Source: Anaerorudis sp964444915 (GTDB lineage: Bacteria > Bacteroidota > Bacteroidia > Bacteroidales > Dysgonomonadaceae). Taken from it: DNA of 16,446 bases. Below, one piece after another: positions 1-8,668 of the stretch. Under the pieces are notes generated by a model that saw only the letters and a list, made by a program, of their open reading frames with translations, did no database searches and was not told the DNA's origin. The translations under genes and the position numbers were made by a program. How positions within the stretch are numbered: the first letter of the stretch is position 1; each line of letters opens with the position of its first letter. The stretch spans positions 1 through 16,446 of the forward strand of contig CAYUIY010000047.1 of NCBI GenBank assembly GCA_964444915.1. Direction: 5' to 3'.

Positions 1-192
1 GGGAACAGAATATAATCCCCAATGAAAGAGCACGCCAAATTTCAAATCCTGCCATCGATCCAGCTTTTCCCGAATATTTTTTTCCGACGGCCTATCGTAT
101 TCTTTTGATGAATCGTGAACAAAACCCTGTTGGGACCATGAAACAGACAAAAAAAGGGCGATAAATAATGCAGTAATTAATGTTTTCTTCAT
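1..192 (-). CDS. GH29 alpha-L-fucosidase, N-terminal fragment cut by window edge
   Basis: Reading the minus strand from an ATG at 190-192 gives 64 uninterrupted codons running off the left edge. The protein starts with a lysine-rich signal peptide (MKKTLITALFIALFLSVS, likely cleaved near WSQ/QG). After about 25 residues it shows WQDLKFGVLFHWGLYSVP, which matches the conserved start of the GH29 catalytic barrel (the family typically reads KFGIFIHWGLYSVP). GH29 enzymes remove alpha-linked L-fucose from glycans by a retaining mechanism. The nucleophile and acid/base lie beyond the window and cannot be checked. An AAGG sits about 5 bases before the ATG. The gene follows susD on the same strand but behind a strong terminator, so it may have its own promoter. 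The family call is firm for so short a piece; linkage specificity (for example core alpha-1,6 or antennary) cannot be read. Confidence 0.85.
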   Translation of the reverse strand, partial: MKKTLITALFIALFLSVSWSQQGFVHDSSKEYDRPSEKNIREKLDRWQDLKFGVLFHWGLYSVP

Positions 193-220
193 TACAACCT
201 TAATAGTAAAATACCATATT

Positions 221-270
221 AAAAAGAAGAATCGATAGAATAAAACAGCTTATTACCCTAACGATTCTTC
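221..270 (-). promoter_or_regulatory. Hairpin in the leader of the fucosidase gene, terminator- or attenuator-like
   Basis: A perfect 9-bp inverted repeat (GAAGAATCG at 226-234, CGATTCTTC at 262-270) encloses 27 bases that contain a smaller 5-bp stem (239-243 with 250-254). Read on the minus strand, the distal arm is followed by five Ts (221-225), about 30 bases before the fucosidase ATG. It could be a weak terminator, an attenuator or an operator. The arms are certain; the function is inferred. Confidence 0.45.
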
Positions 271-326
271 AAAAATACAAAATAAATTTCTTCGTCAACT
301 TATCGTTCTAAAATATTATTAAGCCC

Positions 327-356
327 AAAAAAAGAGTGCCCTAAAAAGAGCACTCT
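327..356 (-). terminator. Intrinsic terminator after susD
   Basis: On the minus strand a 7-bp perfect stem (AGAGTGC with GCACTCT, arms at 350-356 and 333-339) has a 10-base loop and runs directly into seven Ts (327-333). It begins 40 bases after the susD stop codon. This is a classic factor-independent terminator and should end the susC-susD transcript before the fucosidase gene. Confidence 0.85.
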
Positions 357-395
357 CATTACATGATACAAAAATTAGTATATCATAAAGCATAA

Positions 396-2240
396 CTAGG
401 GTTTATCCCACCATATTCTGCCCTGCGTTTCATTAACAGCAGTTCCATAATTCGGATCAGCTATCAACAAATCAAGAGCTGCATTATAATTAGCAATATT
501 CTCCTGATTGGGAGTGGGAAGAACGCAGCGACGAGGAACTAGCAATTTGCTTCCACCACTGGTAATGGATTCGAAAAATGCTACCCCTCCATCCGGTACA
601 GGTTGATCCTTAAATGTTGGAAATCCTGTTCGTTTCCAGTTATTCCAAGCTTCTTCAGGTCGCATGAAAAGATTTACCCATTGCTGAGTTGCGATCTTTT
701 CTAATGAAACACTCTGAAATTCAGGCTGATCGAGATACGCATCAATTGCTGCAGAAGTAATGGGATGATAATTATCGCTATTCGGATTCATAGCAGCTGG
801 AACTTTCATCTTTTCAGCCCATGCTTGGTATTGTTCCATTGACGCACGAATACCACTGCGGAACCATTCAAGTGCAGTTTTTCCCCCTTTTGCACTTCCG
901 GATTTAAAGGCTATTTCGGCCATCATAAAACATACTTCAGGATAGGTGATAAGGGGTGTAAATAAACTGATGGTTTCTTGAGAAGCATCATATATGTCAT
1001 CTTCCTTATCACGAGCGGTAATTTGTGTTCCGACTTTACCCCCGTTTTTCACATAAAAACGACTTTCAATCTGGCTATTGGCACGTATAGTCATCGTTTT
1101 TTCCACACCCTTATCGTCTTTGTAGGTTAAAGTATAATACGAATCTTTTGACCACAAACTAGTTGCACTGTCAGGATTTGCAGACATACCTACATAACGA
1201 ATCGTCCACTGTGGAAATTTGGTTTCATAATCGGGAAAATATTTAGCGAGCGAATCGACCATATCATCATTAAGCTTATTATTATTCCCTTTTCCAAATC
1301 CATTTCTACGAACCAATAAAGGTAGACGCGGATCATTGTATTTTCTCAGGAAATTTACAAAAGCCCGTGAAGCACAATATTGATAAGTCAAAATATGCAT
1401 ATCATCCGTATTGTTGTTATATTCATTCGGATGATGATATATGCACGATTCATCGTTACTCGAAATAATGCCGCCATCGTCAGCCAGCACTTCGTTGACA
1501 ACAGATTGATAAAATGCATTATCTGCCTTTTCCAGACGTTGAGCCATTTTGATTCTCAGTGTATTCCCGAATTTAATCCATTTTGCAACGTCACCTTTAT
1601 AAAAATAATCGTTTTTTTCTAAATTATACTGATCAGCAGATGCATTTTTCAATGCTTCAACATTCGTTTTGATTTTTTCATCGAAAACTTTATAAAGTTC
1701 TTTACCGTTCAAATCCTTTTGAAATAAATCATAACGAGGGGTCCTTATCCCGTCGCTTACCAGTCTCAATCCTTCATTATATGGTGCAGCTCCATTTACG
1801 TCAAACATCAGCCATGCTTCGTATGTTTCCAGAATATTGGCAATAGCTGCAACATTTTGATAACGCTCTTTTTCGGGATGTGCCGGAATAACCACATTTA
1901 CCAAATGCCTCAATTTTAATCCGATTTGTCCAAAATAATCTCCATAATACGGAGTGTAAGGCGACGGACGTGAACTTTTAGCAGTATTTACATATGCATT
2001 TTCCTGGGCGCCATGATAAAAAACAATGTATTGCATATACTGCATGACATCACTATATTTCCCAAGCAAATGTTGTCTGGAACTGTTGTTGAAATTTTCC
2101 GTAGCTCCGGTGAATACATATCTCGGATCTGTCGTACCCAGTAATTCAGGATCGGTATTAAGATCTTTGTACTCGTCAAGACATCCCGAAAAGACAAAGA
2201 GTGAAAATACACCTAAAAATATATATTTTATCTTATTCAT
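396..2240 (-). CDS. SusD/RagB-family surface glycan-binding lipoprotein
   Basis: This 614-residue protein has a lipoprotein signal peptide with lipobox FSGC; Cys20 should be lipidated and carry the protein to the outer-membrane surface. The region after it (LDEYKDLNTDPE, then DPRYVFTGATENF) and the C-terminal RIWWDKP are typical of the SusD-like branch that includes the SusD-like_2/PF12741-type proteins. Such proteins are built on tetratricopeptide-like helices and act as a hinged lid over the partner SusC, capturing oligosaccharides for import. The length is somewhat above many family members (about 500-550). The gene starts 15 bases after the susC stop, so the two are surely co-transcribed, and it is followed by a strong terminator. 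The neighbouring GH2 and GH29 enzymes suggest a mannose- and fucose-containing ligand; the protein itself gives no ligand clue that I can read. Confidence 0.93.
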   Translation of the reverse strand: MNKIKYIFLGVFSLFVFSGCLDEYKDLNTDPELLGTTDPRYVFTGATENFNNSSRQHLLGKYSDVMQYMQYIVFYHGAQENAYVNTAKSSRPSPYTPYYGDYFGQIGLKLRHLVNVVIPAHPEKERYQNVAAIANILETYEAWLMFDVNGAAPYNEGLRLVSDGIRTPRYDLFQKDLNGKELYKVFDEKIKTNVEALKNASADQYNLEKNDYFYKGDVAKWIKFGNTLRIKMAQRLEKADNAFYQSVVNEVLADDGGIISSNDESCIYHHPNEYNNNTDDMHILTYQYCASRAFVNFLRKYNDPRLPLLVRRNGFGKGNNNKLNDDMVDSLAKYFPDYETKFPQWTIRYVGMSANPDSATSLWSKDSYYTLTYKDDKGVEKTMTIRANSQIESRFYVKNGGKVGTQITARDKEDDIYDASQETISLFTPLITYPEVCFMMAEIAFKSGSAKGGKTALEWFRSGIRASMEQYQAWAEKMKVPAAMNPNSDNYHPITSAAIDAYLDQPEFQSVSLEKIATQQWVNLFMRPEEAWNNWKRTGFPTFKDQPVPDGGVAFFESITSGGSKLLVPRRCVLPTPNQENIANYNAALDLLIADPNYGTAVNETQGRIWWDKP

Positions 2241-2255
2241 AATTCTATTATTTAT

Positions 2256-5200
2256 TTAAAATCTTACTGTGAAATTAAGAGCAAAAGTACGTGCAAAAGG
2301 CACACCACCAATATCCATAGGCGTTAATGGATTGTTCGATGAAATGGCTTCAGGATTCAAGCCATCAGTCAATTTATTCACTAAATAGCCCACATTACGG
2401 GCGGTTAATCCTAAACGAAGATAATTGCTGCCGAATTTTCTGCACAATTTTTCCGGTAAACGATAACCTACCGTAATTTCACGTAAACAGAACCACGTAT
2501 TATCCTGTAATCCCAATTCTGCAGGCATACCCCATCCGAGATTAGCCCAATAATACGTACTAGCCATCATTGGCTCGATACCCTTCTCAAGAGCCTCTGC
2601 ATAGGTCAAACCGCCTACATCTATCAATTCATCAGGATTACCGGCTTTGGGAGCTTTTTCACCTTCATCGAAAACGGCATCAAGCATAATGGCATCATAA
2701 ACCGTTTCCCCTTTATAATTCTGACGAGGCAATCCTCCATGCTCCTTATCGCGCCCGTATAATGAAGATTTCAAAGTACCCCTGCTGGACGCATATTTAT
2801 AGGTATTTGAAAAATAATTTCCACCTACACGACCATCAACCAAAGCATAGAAATCGAAGTCCTTATATGAAAACGAAGTATTGATACTCAAAAGGAAATC
2901 GGGTTCTACCTTACCCAATACAACACGATCCTTAATCCCCTTATCTATATTGGATACATACCCATAAGCAGCTACCGAATTAGGGCTTCCATAATTACCC
3001 CAGTAAGAAATAACCGGTTTGCCGTTTCTTGGATCTTTAGGATCATCTTCGTTATTAAAACGATAAATTGCAGGTCCGTAAGGAGAATTATAAGCAGTAG
3101 TAAGAACGCCAAAATCACCCCCTTCGTAAGCCCAAATTTCCGGCCCTGCATCATATTGCCCTAATAACTGCCATTCTTTTACATTTTCATGCAATTTGAT
3201 TACTTTTCCACGGTTTAATGTAAAATTGGTTCCAATTGTCCATCTAAAATCTTTCGTGCGTATCGGCGTACCTTCCAATTGTATTTCAACTCCTTGGTTT
3301 TGAATATTCCCTGCATTGATCAATTGTTTACCGGCACCGGATTCCGTTACTGCTCCAACGGTCATGATCTGATTTTTCGTATTCGTTTTATAATAAGCAA
3401 AATCAAGATTAAGACGTTCATTTAAGAAACGCAAGTCCGCACCTAATTCAATTGATTGTTGAATTTCCGGTTTTAAATCGTTGTTCCAAGCTGTTCCAAG
3501 ATTAGGATTCGCAATCAATACAACATTACGGTCCGAATCATACTGAGTACCTTGGGTAAATACGCCAAACCCTTTGCTTGTTGCATATGGAACGGTCCCC
3601 ATACCTACTCTGGCGATCGAAGCCCGTAGTTTTCCAAAAGAAAACCAATCCGGCACTTCAAATGTGTCGGTAAATACCCACGATAAATTGGCAGAAGGAT
3701 AAAATACGGTATAATTATCCAGCCCTGTTATCATATAAGACGGATAAGTAAGAGTTGACAGCCAATCATTACGTCCTGTCAATTCCAAATACACCTGATC
3801 GCGCCATGACAAGTTGACAATGGCAGAAAGGCCGAAAGCCTGATTGTTACGAGGTGTGTAATTAAAAACAGGTTCAATTTTATTTTTTGAATTAGAGAAA
3901 GCAAAAACAGCAGGAGCTACCAACCCTCCGTTAGTTTCTTTACTCCAGGAATGCGACTCGGTATTTCCATAAACTTCTGCAGCAAAAATAGCATCTAAGG
4001 TAATGGTTTCATCAGCAATTTTGAATTCGTTCCCATTTGTTTGCAACATGCCCAAGAAATTGTAAGAACCCGAAATGTTTCCACCCCGTCCGTACCTGCC
4101 TGTTCCTGAAGGTCCGTAATTGGCTCCTGTTCCATACACCTTTGTCAAATTGGAAATACCATAATAGTTATAATTCGCTTTAATACTGGCAGCCAGTTTC
4201 GGAGAAATTTTTGCCCTGAGCGTCATGTTTGACAAAAACGAATTTTCCGAACGTTGATAAAGGTTCATATCTCTGTCGTGCAGGTAACCCCGGAGCGTCC
4301 CCCAAGGAGTAGTTGTTTCCACTGCATGAGTAACCGGATCGCGATACAACCGGATATATTCTTTTAAGTCCAAATTTCGAGGTGTATAATAGGTACTCAT
4401 CATGGCAGCATTACCACCCCAGTTCCATCCTCCTTGATTAGCTCCGTTTTGTGCTTGAGAAAAAGAATAATTTAATCCGGTTTCGATAGAAAAGACCTTG
4501 TTTAGATCAGTAATACCTCTAAAAGAAATCGAATGACGCGTGAATTTGTTGCGCTTAAAGACTCCGTTATTATCGGTATATGCATAGGATACACGAAAAG
4601 AAGATTTTTCACCTCCACCGTTAATAGCAACCGTAGTTGTACTGTTTAAACCGGATTGATACAATTCTTTCCAGTTATCGGGATGAGGAACAAACGGTGT
4701 TTTTTCGCCATGAGGCAAATACTGATTAACCAACGAACCATCCATTTTAGGCCCAAAGCTCATGGCCGTTCTTTGCAAGGAACCGTCAGCCAAAAAGCCA
4801 CCTTCAAAACCATTAGAAGGAGAGCCTGCGCCATAAACATTCTGAAATTCAACAGGAGATTTGTAAATATCGTTTGTTTCCAGTATTTGCGAAATTTCGA
4901 TACCCAATCCTTGTTTTGCATATCTTCCCCCCTTTGACACAATAACAACAGCGCCATTGGCACCACGAGAGCCATAAAGTGCAGTAGCAGCCGCACCTTT
5001 CAATACGGTAACGCTTTCAAAATCGGCAGGATTAAGGTTCTTCAACTGCGAACCCCAATCGGTACCATCCAACGCCCCTTTAACAGGCTCCTGAATAATC
5101 ATTCCGTCTATAACAAAAATTGGAGAGTTGTTTTTGTCGATTGATTTTGCTCCACGGATCGTAATAGCTGAACTTGAAGTTACTCCCGAAGCACCACTAA

Positions 5201-5678
5201 TATTGATGTTTACTCCGGCAACTTTCCCCTGCAAGGCATTCACCACATTAACTGCGTTGGTACGTTCGATTTCTGTTGGCGATACTTTGGCTGTAGCATA
5301 ACCTACCGAACGAGCTTGTTTGGGAACACCTAAAGCGGTTACAACCACTTCTTCCAAAAGTTCAGATTCCTCTTCCATGACAACGTTGATCACGGTACGT
5401 CCATTTACGGAAACAATCTGCTTTTTCATGCCGACATAGCTGAATACCAACTTGGCATTTTCAGGGACATTCGGTAAAACATAATTTCCATCCACATCTG
5501 TAACGGTTCCTCTGGTCAAGTCCCCTTCAACAACAACTGTTGCCCCGATAACGGGTTCATTGTTTTTGTCGGTAACCGTACCACGAACCGTAAGATTCTG
5601 AGCGGAAACGACGAAAGCCGATACACACATAGCGAGTGTAATAAGACCTTTCAAATGTAAAATTTTCTTTCTTTTCAT
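2256..5678 (-). CDS. SusC/RagA-family TonB-dependent outer-membrane transporter
   Basis: The 1140-residue protein starts with a signal peptide (residues 1-26, cleavage near VSA/QN). A carboxypeptidase-regulatory-like beta-sandwich domain follows (about 30-103; GTVTDKNNEPVIGATV, then YVGM), then the EEVVVTALG segment near 109-117 that marks SusC proteins and probably contains the TonB box. The plug domain spans about 120-250 (ALQGKVAGV, ITIRGAKS, FVIDGM, VLKGAAATALYGSRGANGAV). The rest is the beta-barrel, ending in LNFTVRF with a terminal aromatic residue, as expected for an outer-membrane protein. It imports oligosaccharides captured by the SusD partner, powered by TonB-ExbBD. No N-terminal STN domain is present, so it does not look like an anti-sigma-linked transporter. 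Length is normal for the family. A promoter and a long leader with a hairpin lie upstream, which points to transcription independent of the GH2 gene. Confidence 0.97.
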   Translation of the reverse strand: MKRKKILHLKGLITLAMCVSAFVVSAQNLTVRGTVTDKNNEPVIGATVVVEGDLTRGTVTDVDGNYVLPNVPENAKLVFSYVGMKKQIVSVNGRTVINVVMEEESELLEEVVVTALGVPKQARSVGYATAKVSPTEIERTNAVNVVNALQGKVAGVNINISGASGVTSSSAITIRGAKSIDKNNSPIFVIDGMIIQEPVKGALDGTDWGSQLKNLNPADFESVTVLKGAAATALYGSRGANGAVVIVSKGGRYAKQGLGIEISQILETNDIYKSPVEFQNVYGAGSPSNGFEGGFLADGSLQRTAMSFGPKMDGSLVNQYLPHGEKTPFVPHPDNWKELYQSGLNSTTTVAINGGGEKSSFRVSYAYTDNNGVFKRNKFTRHSISFRGITDLNKVFSIETGLNYSFSQAQNGANQGGWNWGGNAAMMSTYYTPRNLDLKEYIRLYRDPVTHAVETTTPWGTLRGYLHDRDMNLYQRSENSFLSNMTLRAKISPKLAASIKANYNYYGISNLTKVYGTGANYGPSGTGRYGRGGNISGSYNFLGMLQTNGNEFKIADETITLDAIFAAEVYGNTESHSWSKETNGGLVAPAVFAFSNSKNKIEPVFNYTPRNNQAFGLSAIVNLSWRDQVYLELTGRNDWLSTLTYPSYMITGLDNYTVFYPSANLSWVFTDTFEVPDWFSFGKLRASIARVGMGTVPYATSKGFGVFTQGTQYDSDRNVVLIANPNLGTAWNNDLKPEIQQSIELGADLRFLNERLNLDFAYYKTNTKNQIMTVGAVTESGAGKQLINAGNIQNQGVEIQLEGTPIRTKDFRWTIGTNFTLNRGKVIKLHENVKEWQLLGQYDAGPEIWAYEGGDFGVLTTAYNSPYGPAIYRFNNEDDPKDPRNGKPVISYWGNYGSPNSVAAYGYVSNIDKGIKDRVVLGKVEPDFLLSINTSFSYKDFDFYALVDGRVGGNYFSNTYKYASSRGTLKSSLYGRDKEHGGLPRQNYKGETVYDAIMLDAVFDEGEKAPKAGNPDELIDVGGLTYAEALEKGIEPMMASTYYWANLGWGMPAELGLQDNTWFCLREITVGYRLPEKLCRKFGSNYLRLGLTARNVGYLVNKLTDGLNPEAISSNNPLTPMDIGGVPFARTFALNFTVRF

Positions 5679-5727
5679 ACTCTCGTGGTTTTTAAATTAA
5701 TTTAAAAATTGGTTTATAAAATAGCAC

Positions 5728-5754
5728 ATACCTAAAAACTACTACTTTAGGTAT
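5728..5754 (-). promoter_or_regulatory. 9-bp stem-loop in the susC leader
   Basis: A perfect inverted repeat, ATACCTAAA (5728-5736) and TTTAGGTAT (5746-5754), surrounds a 9-base loop. It lies about 50 bases before the susC ATG, inside the predicted leader RNA. There is no T-run after it on the minus strand, so it is not a simple terminator. It could be an RNA control element, for example for a small RNA or translational control, or a protein-binding operator. The function is inferred. Confidence 0.5.
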
Positions 5755-5856
5755 TTTCATCGATTAATAATAACAAAATTCCTCATGTAATTAAATGATA
5801 TGCGGTTTTAAAAGAGATCATATTACCAAAACGTAACTATTTTTATACAAACGTCA

Positions 5857-5887
5857 CAAAGATATAGTATTTAAAAAAATAAACAAT
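5857..5887 (-). promoter_or_regulatory. Predicted promoter of susC-susD
   Basis: The minus strand shows TATCTTTG (5857-5864), a perfect match to the Bacteroidetes -7 box TAnnTTTG, preceded 19 bases upstream by ATTG (5884-5887), close to the -33 box TTTG. Transcription would start near 5850, giving a leader of about 170 bases. The rest of the spacer between the GH2 and susC genes (5679-5996) is A/T-rich with no gene. Confidence 0.65.
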
Positions 5888-5954
5888 ATCACATTAACGT
5901 AAAATATCATAAATAAAATCAATTATTATTTACCTATCAGATAATGATTAACAT

Positions 5955-5978
5955 AGAAACTGTTAAATTATAGTTTCT
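5955..5978 (-). other. Hairpin just after the GH2 gene
   Basis: AGAAACT (5955-5961) and AGTTTCT (5972-5978) form a 7-bp stem with a 10-base loop, 18 bases past the GH2 stop codon. It has no T-tract, so it is a weak candidate for transcript termination or 3' end protection. Confidence 0.3.
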
Positions 5979-5996
5979 CCCATCATTTAACCGTTT

Positions 5997-8621
5997 TTAA
6001 CGAAATGACATTTCTATTGTTTTTCCATTTTCTGTTTCAGCTTTAAGAACTAAATTGGCGTCATCTTTCAATTCAGCGGGCAGGAGCGAAAGATCAACAT
6101 CGATATCTTTTTGTTCGTCGGGAAAAAGAGTGAAATAATTATCGCTGAAAAAAACAGGAGCAACAATTTGGTTTGTAGTTGTGTTCCAAACTTTCAACCG
6201 AATAAAAAAAGCGGTTTCGGAACCGGTATTTTTAATGGTAGCTACACTTTTTTCCCCATCGTCTTTTTTAATCTTAAGTTGAAGAGAAGCATTAGCCAAC
6301 GTTTGCAATTCCTGCAAATCCGTGGGTTTATTAGTCAACCAATACAGGTTTTCGTCTACAATTTCGCCTTTCTCGTTTTTCAATACCAGTCTTAGAAAAT
6401 AAAGCCCGGTCGGCTTTTTCGCAAAATCGGCTTTTCCGGCAATCCGAACTGAATTAGCAGGAATATCCATCAAGAAACGTTGATTGCTCAACAGCTTTCC
6501 TTTAATATCGAATAAATATGCTTCCACCGTTTGATTCACGGCATCGTTCAACGTTTGATTCACGACACAAAGAGCAGAATCATTCAGATTCAACTGTACG
6601 TGAAGCGGGCGGGCAGCATGCATATAACCGTAGAAACCACCGGTTTGGTCGAGAAAAACATCATAAAACTGTCCCCGCAATGCTGTCCAGGGATTTTGAT
6701 TTTTCCAGACCAGCATCCCTGTGTACCTATTCCACATGCCGGCATTGAACCCTTCCTGCAACGCACGATATTGCTCGTAATTGACCACCTGAGCCTTTCT
6801 GCAAAAATCATCGATTCCGCGTATTTGATCAAAACGGGCAATCGTTTCTCCATAACCAATGTATTTGTGATATTGCCACACAGGATTCGGCCGATCATTT
6901 TCAGGTGGAGTCAAATCCTTTTCCGACATCATTTTCCGCATGGTTTCTCCATTGGGCATACCCACCGATCCGATCTCGGGATTGAAAGGATAAGATGGGG
7001 TATTAAAAAATCGTACGGGTTCTTGTATCCCATAAGGACCGTCACCCCCTCCTCCTATATCATGTCGCGATAAATCGAGCGATGTCGATTCATTCAAATA
7101 ATATCGCGTGCCGTCATATACCGGAAAAATTTCGCGTGACAGTCGATCATGAATATCAGACGGTGGAGGGAATTCATTACCACCACACCATAAATAAAGG
7201 CTCGGATGATTGCGCAACATTTTAATCTGATCGACAACCGAATTTAAAAACAGGGTATGATCATCGGGATAAGCTCGTCGCCGAGCTTGCGATTCCTTTT
7301 TTCGAGGATCAAACCACCGTCCGTTACAATCACCCGTTATCCATAAATCCTGCCAAACCAACATACCATACTTATCACAAGCATCGTAAAACTCGGGGCG
7401 CTCGGTGATGGAACCACCCCAAACACGAATCATATTCATGTTCATTTGCGCATGCATCTTTACCTCGGCCTCATAACGCTCCGGAGAAAGGCGCAACAAT
7501 AAATCGGACGAAATCCAATTCCCGCCTTTGATAAATATTTTTTGCCCATTAATCAAAAAAACGCGTCCGCCGACTTTTTCGTCGAAATAGGTGCCGGTTT
7601 CCCTAATTCCGAAAACAACCGTATCGCAGTCGACAATTTTTCCCTGTTGCTCAAATCGAAGACAAAGGGTATATAAAAAAGGCTCTCCCATGCCGTTTGG
7701 CCACCAAAGCCGGGGATTTTCCATTTTAATTTCAGGAAAAGAAAACACAGCCGATTTATCTGCCTCAATTGCAACCGGCACTGCCCAAGTTCTTCCATCG
7801 ATTTCGGCAATCAAATTTCCTTTCTGAATCCCATTGGATACATTCACAAGTTCAGCAGAAACGGTAAGATAAGCCGGGTCCTGTTTTATTCCCGGATACC
7901 GCTTACCGGGTACATAGGTTTTTATATAGGGATTTCGCAAGTCCACGTCTCCGGTGATCTCAAGGGAAACCCGATCCCAAATTCCCGTGTTCCGATCGCG
8001 AACCGGGCATACCCAATCCCAACCGGGAGTATACTGCTGGGTAACCGATCGGGCAATAGTACCATCACCCCCTTGTCCCCCATTAGCTTCCCCCACAGGA
8101 TAAGGAGGACGGACAATCACGGCCAAAACATTCGATCCATCTTTAATATAAGGAGTAATCCTATATTTTTGGCGTAAAAACATTCCCCGATGCGTATCCG
8201 GATTGATGCGGCGACCATTGAGAAAAATATCGGCAGCATAGTTGATACCCCTGAATTTCAACCATACCTCTTGTCCTTCCTCAACATGTGGCAGTGAAAA
8301 TGTTTTACGAAACCAAAACGTATAAAATCCGGCACCTACATCATAAATATCGGGAATTAACTCGTTGTTTAATCCAAAAAACGGATCAGGAAAAACATGA
8401 TTATACAGCAACGTGGTCAATACCGTTCCAGGTACCACAGCATCCATCCATCCCACCAAATCGAAGTCAGGCAAAGATATTACAGTTCCATCAACGGGTA
8501 TTTCGCTTGCACGTTTTGCTTTCCATCCATCATGCAACAAGATTTCTTTTTCTTGACAAAATACAGGCAGAACGATGCAAACAAAAAACAAAAAAATTAG
8601 AAACCAAATTTTTCTCTTCAT
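5997..8621 (-). CDS. Secreted GH2 glycosidase resembling endo-beta-mannosidase
   Basis: This GH2 enzyme of 874 residues (numbered from the ATG at 8621; the codon before it, GTG, is a possible alternative start) has a signal peptide cleaved near Cys22/Gln23. Order: N-terminal sugar-binding domain with VPGTVLTTL and PDPFFGLNNE (about 63-86), a GQGGDG and GWDWVCPVRDRNTGIWD block (182-216), an immunoglobulin-like domain, a TIM barrel, then C-terminal beta domains. The acid/base is Glu483 in WCGGNEF and the nucleophile Glu549 in FNPEIGSVGMP. From memory, these blocks and WKNQNPWTALRGQFYD are much closer to plant mannosylglycoprotein endo-beta-mannosidase, which cuts Man-beta-1,4-GlcNAc in N-glycans, than to LacZ. 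The related exo-beta-glucosaminidases are the main alternative. GH2 and catalytic glutamates are firm; substrate is inferred. It lies 47 bases after the isomerase-like gene, probably in one operon. Confidence 0.9.
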   Translation of the reverse strand: MKRKIWFLIFLFFVCIVLPVFCQEKEILLHDGWKAKRASEIPVDGTVISLPDFDLVGWMDAVVPGTVLTTLLYNHVFPDPFFGLNNELIPDIYDVGAGFYTFWFRKTFSLPHVEEGQEVWLKFRGINYAADIFLNGRRINPDTHRGMFLRQKYRITPYIKDGSNVLAVIVRPPYPVGEANGGQGGDGTIARSVTQQYTPGWDWVCPVRDRNTGIWDRVSLEITGDVDLRNPYIKTYVPGKRYPGIKQDPAYLTVSAELVNVSNGIQKGNLIAEIDGRTWAVPVAIEADKSAVFSFPEIKMENPRLWWPNGMGEPFLYTLCLRFEQQGKIVDCDTVVFGIRETGTYFDEKVGGRVFLINGQKIFIKGGNWISSDLLLRLSPERYEAEVKMHAQMNMNMIRVWGGSITERPEFYDACDKYGMLVWQDLWITGDCNGRWFDPRKKESQARRRAYPDDHTLFLNSVVDQIKMLRNHPSLYLWCGGNEFPPPSDIHDRLSREIFPVYDGTRYYLNESTSLDLSRHDIGGGGDGPYGIQEPVRFFNTPSYPFNPEIGSVGMPNGETMRKMMSEKDLTPPENDRPNPVWQYHKYIGYGETIARFDQIRGIDDFCRKAQVVNYEQYRALQEGFNAGMWNRYTGMLVWKNQNPWTALRGQFYDVFLDQTGGFYGYMHAARPLHVQLNLNDSALCVVNQTLNDAVNQTVEAYLFDIKGKLLSNQRFLMDIPANSVRIAGKADFAKKPTGLYFLRLVLKNEKGEIVDENLYWLTNKPTDLQELQTLANASLQLKIKKDDGEKSVATIKNTGSETAFFIRLKVWNTTTNQIVAPVFFSDNYFTLFPDEQKDIDVDLSLLPAELKDDANLVLKAETENGKTIEMSFR

Positions 8622-8668
8622 CACTTATCACAAAAAAAATAGCCCCTTGTTGGATTCATTTACCCTGA

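Noticed and set aside
278..298. Promoter for the fucosidase gene (TATTTTG-like box near 278-284)
   Set aside because: The box lacks one base of the TAnnTTTG spacing and the only TTG upstream is about 11 bases away, too close. It is not strong enough to list.
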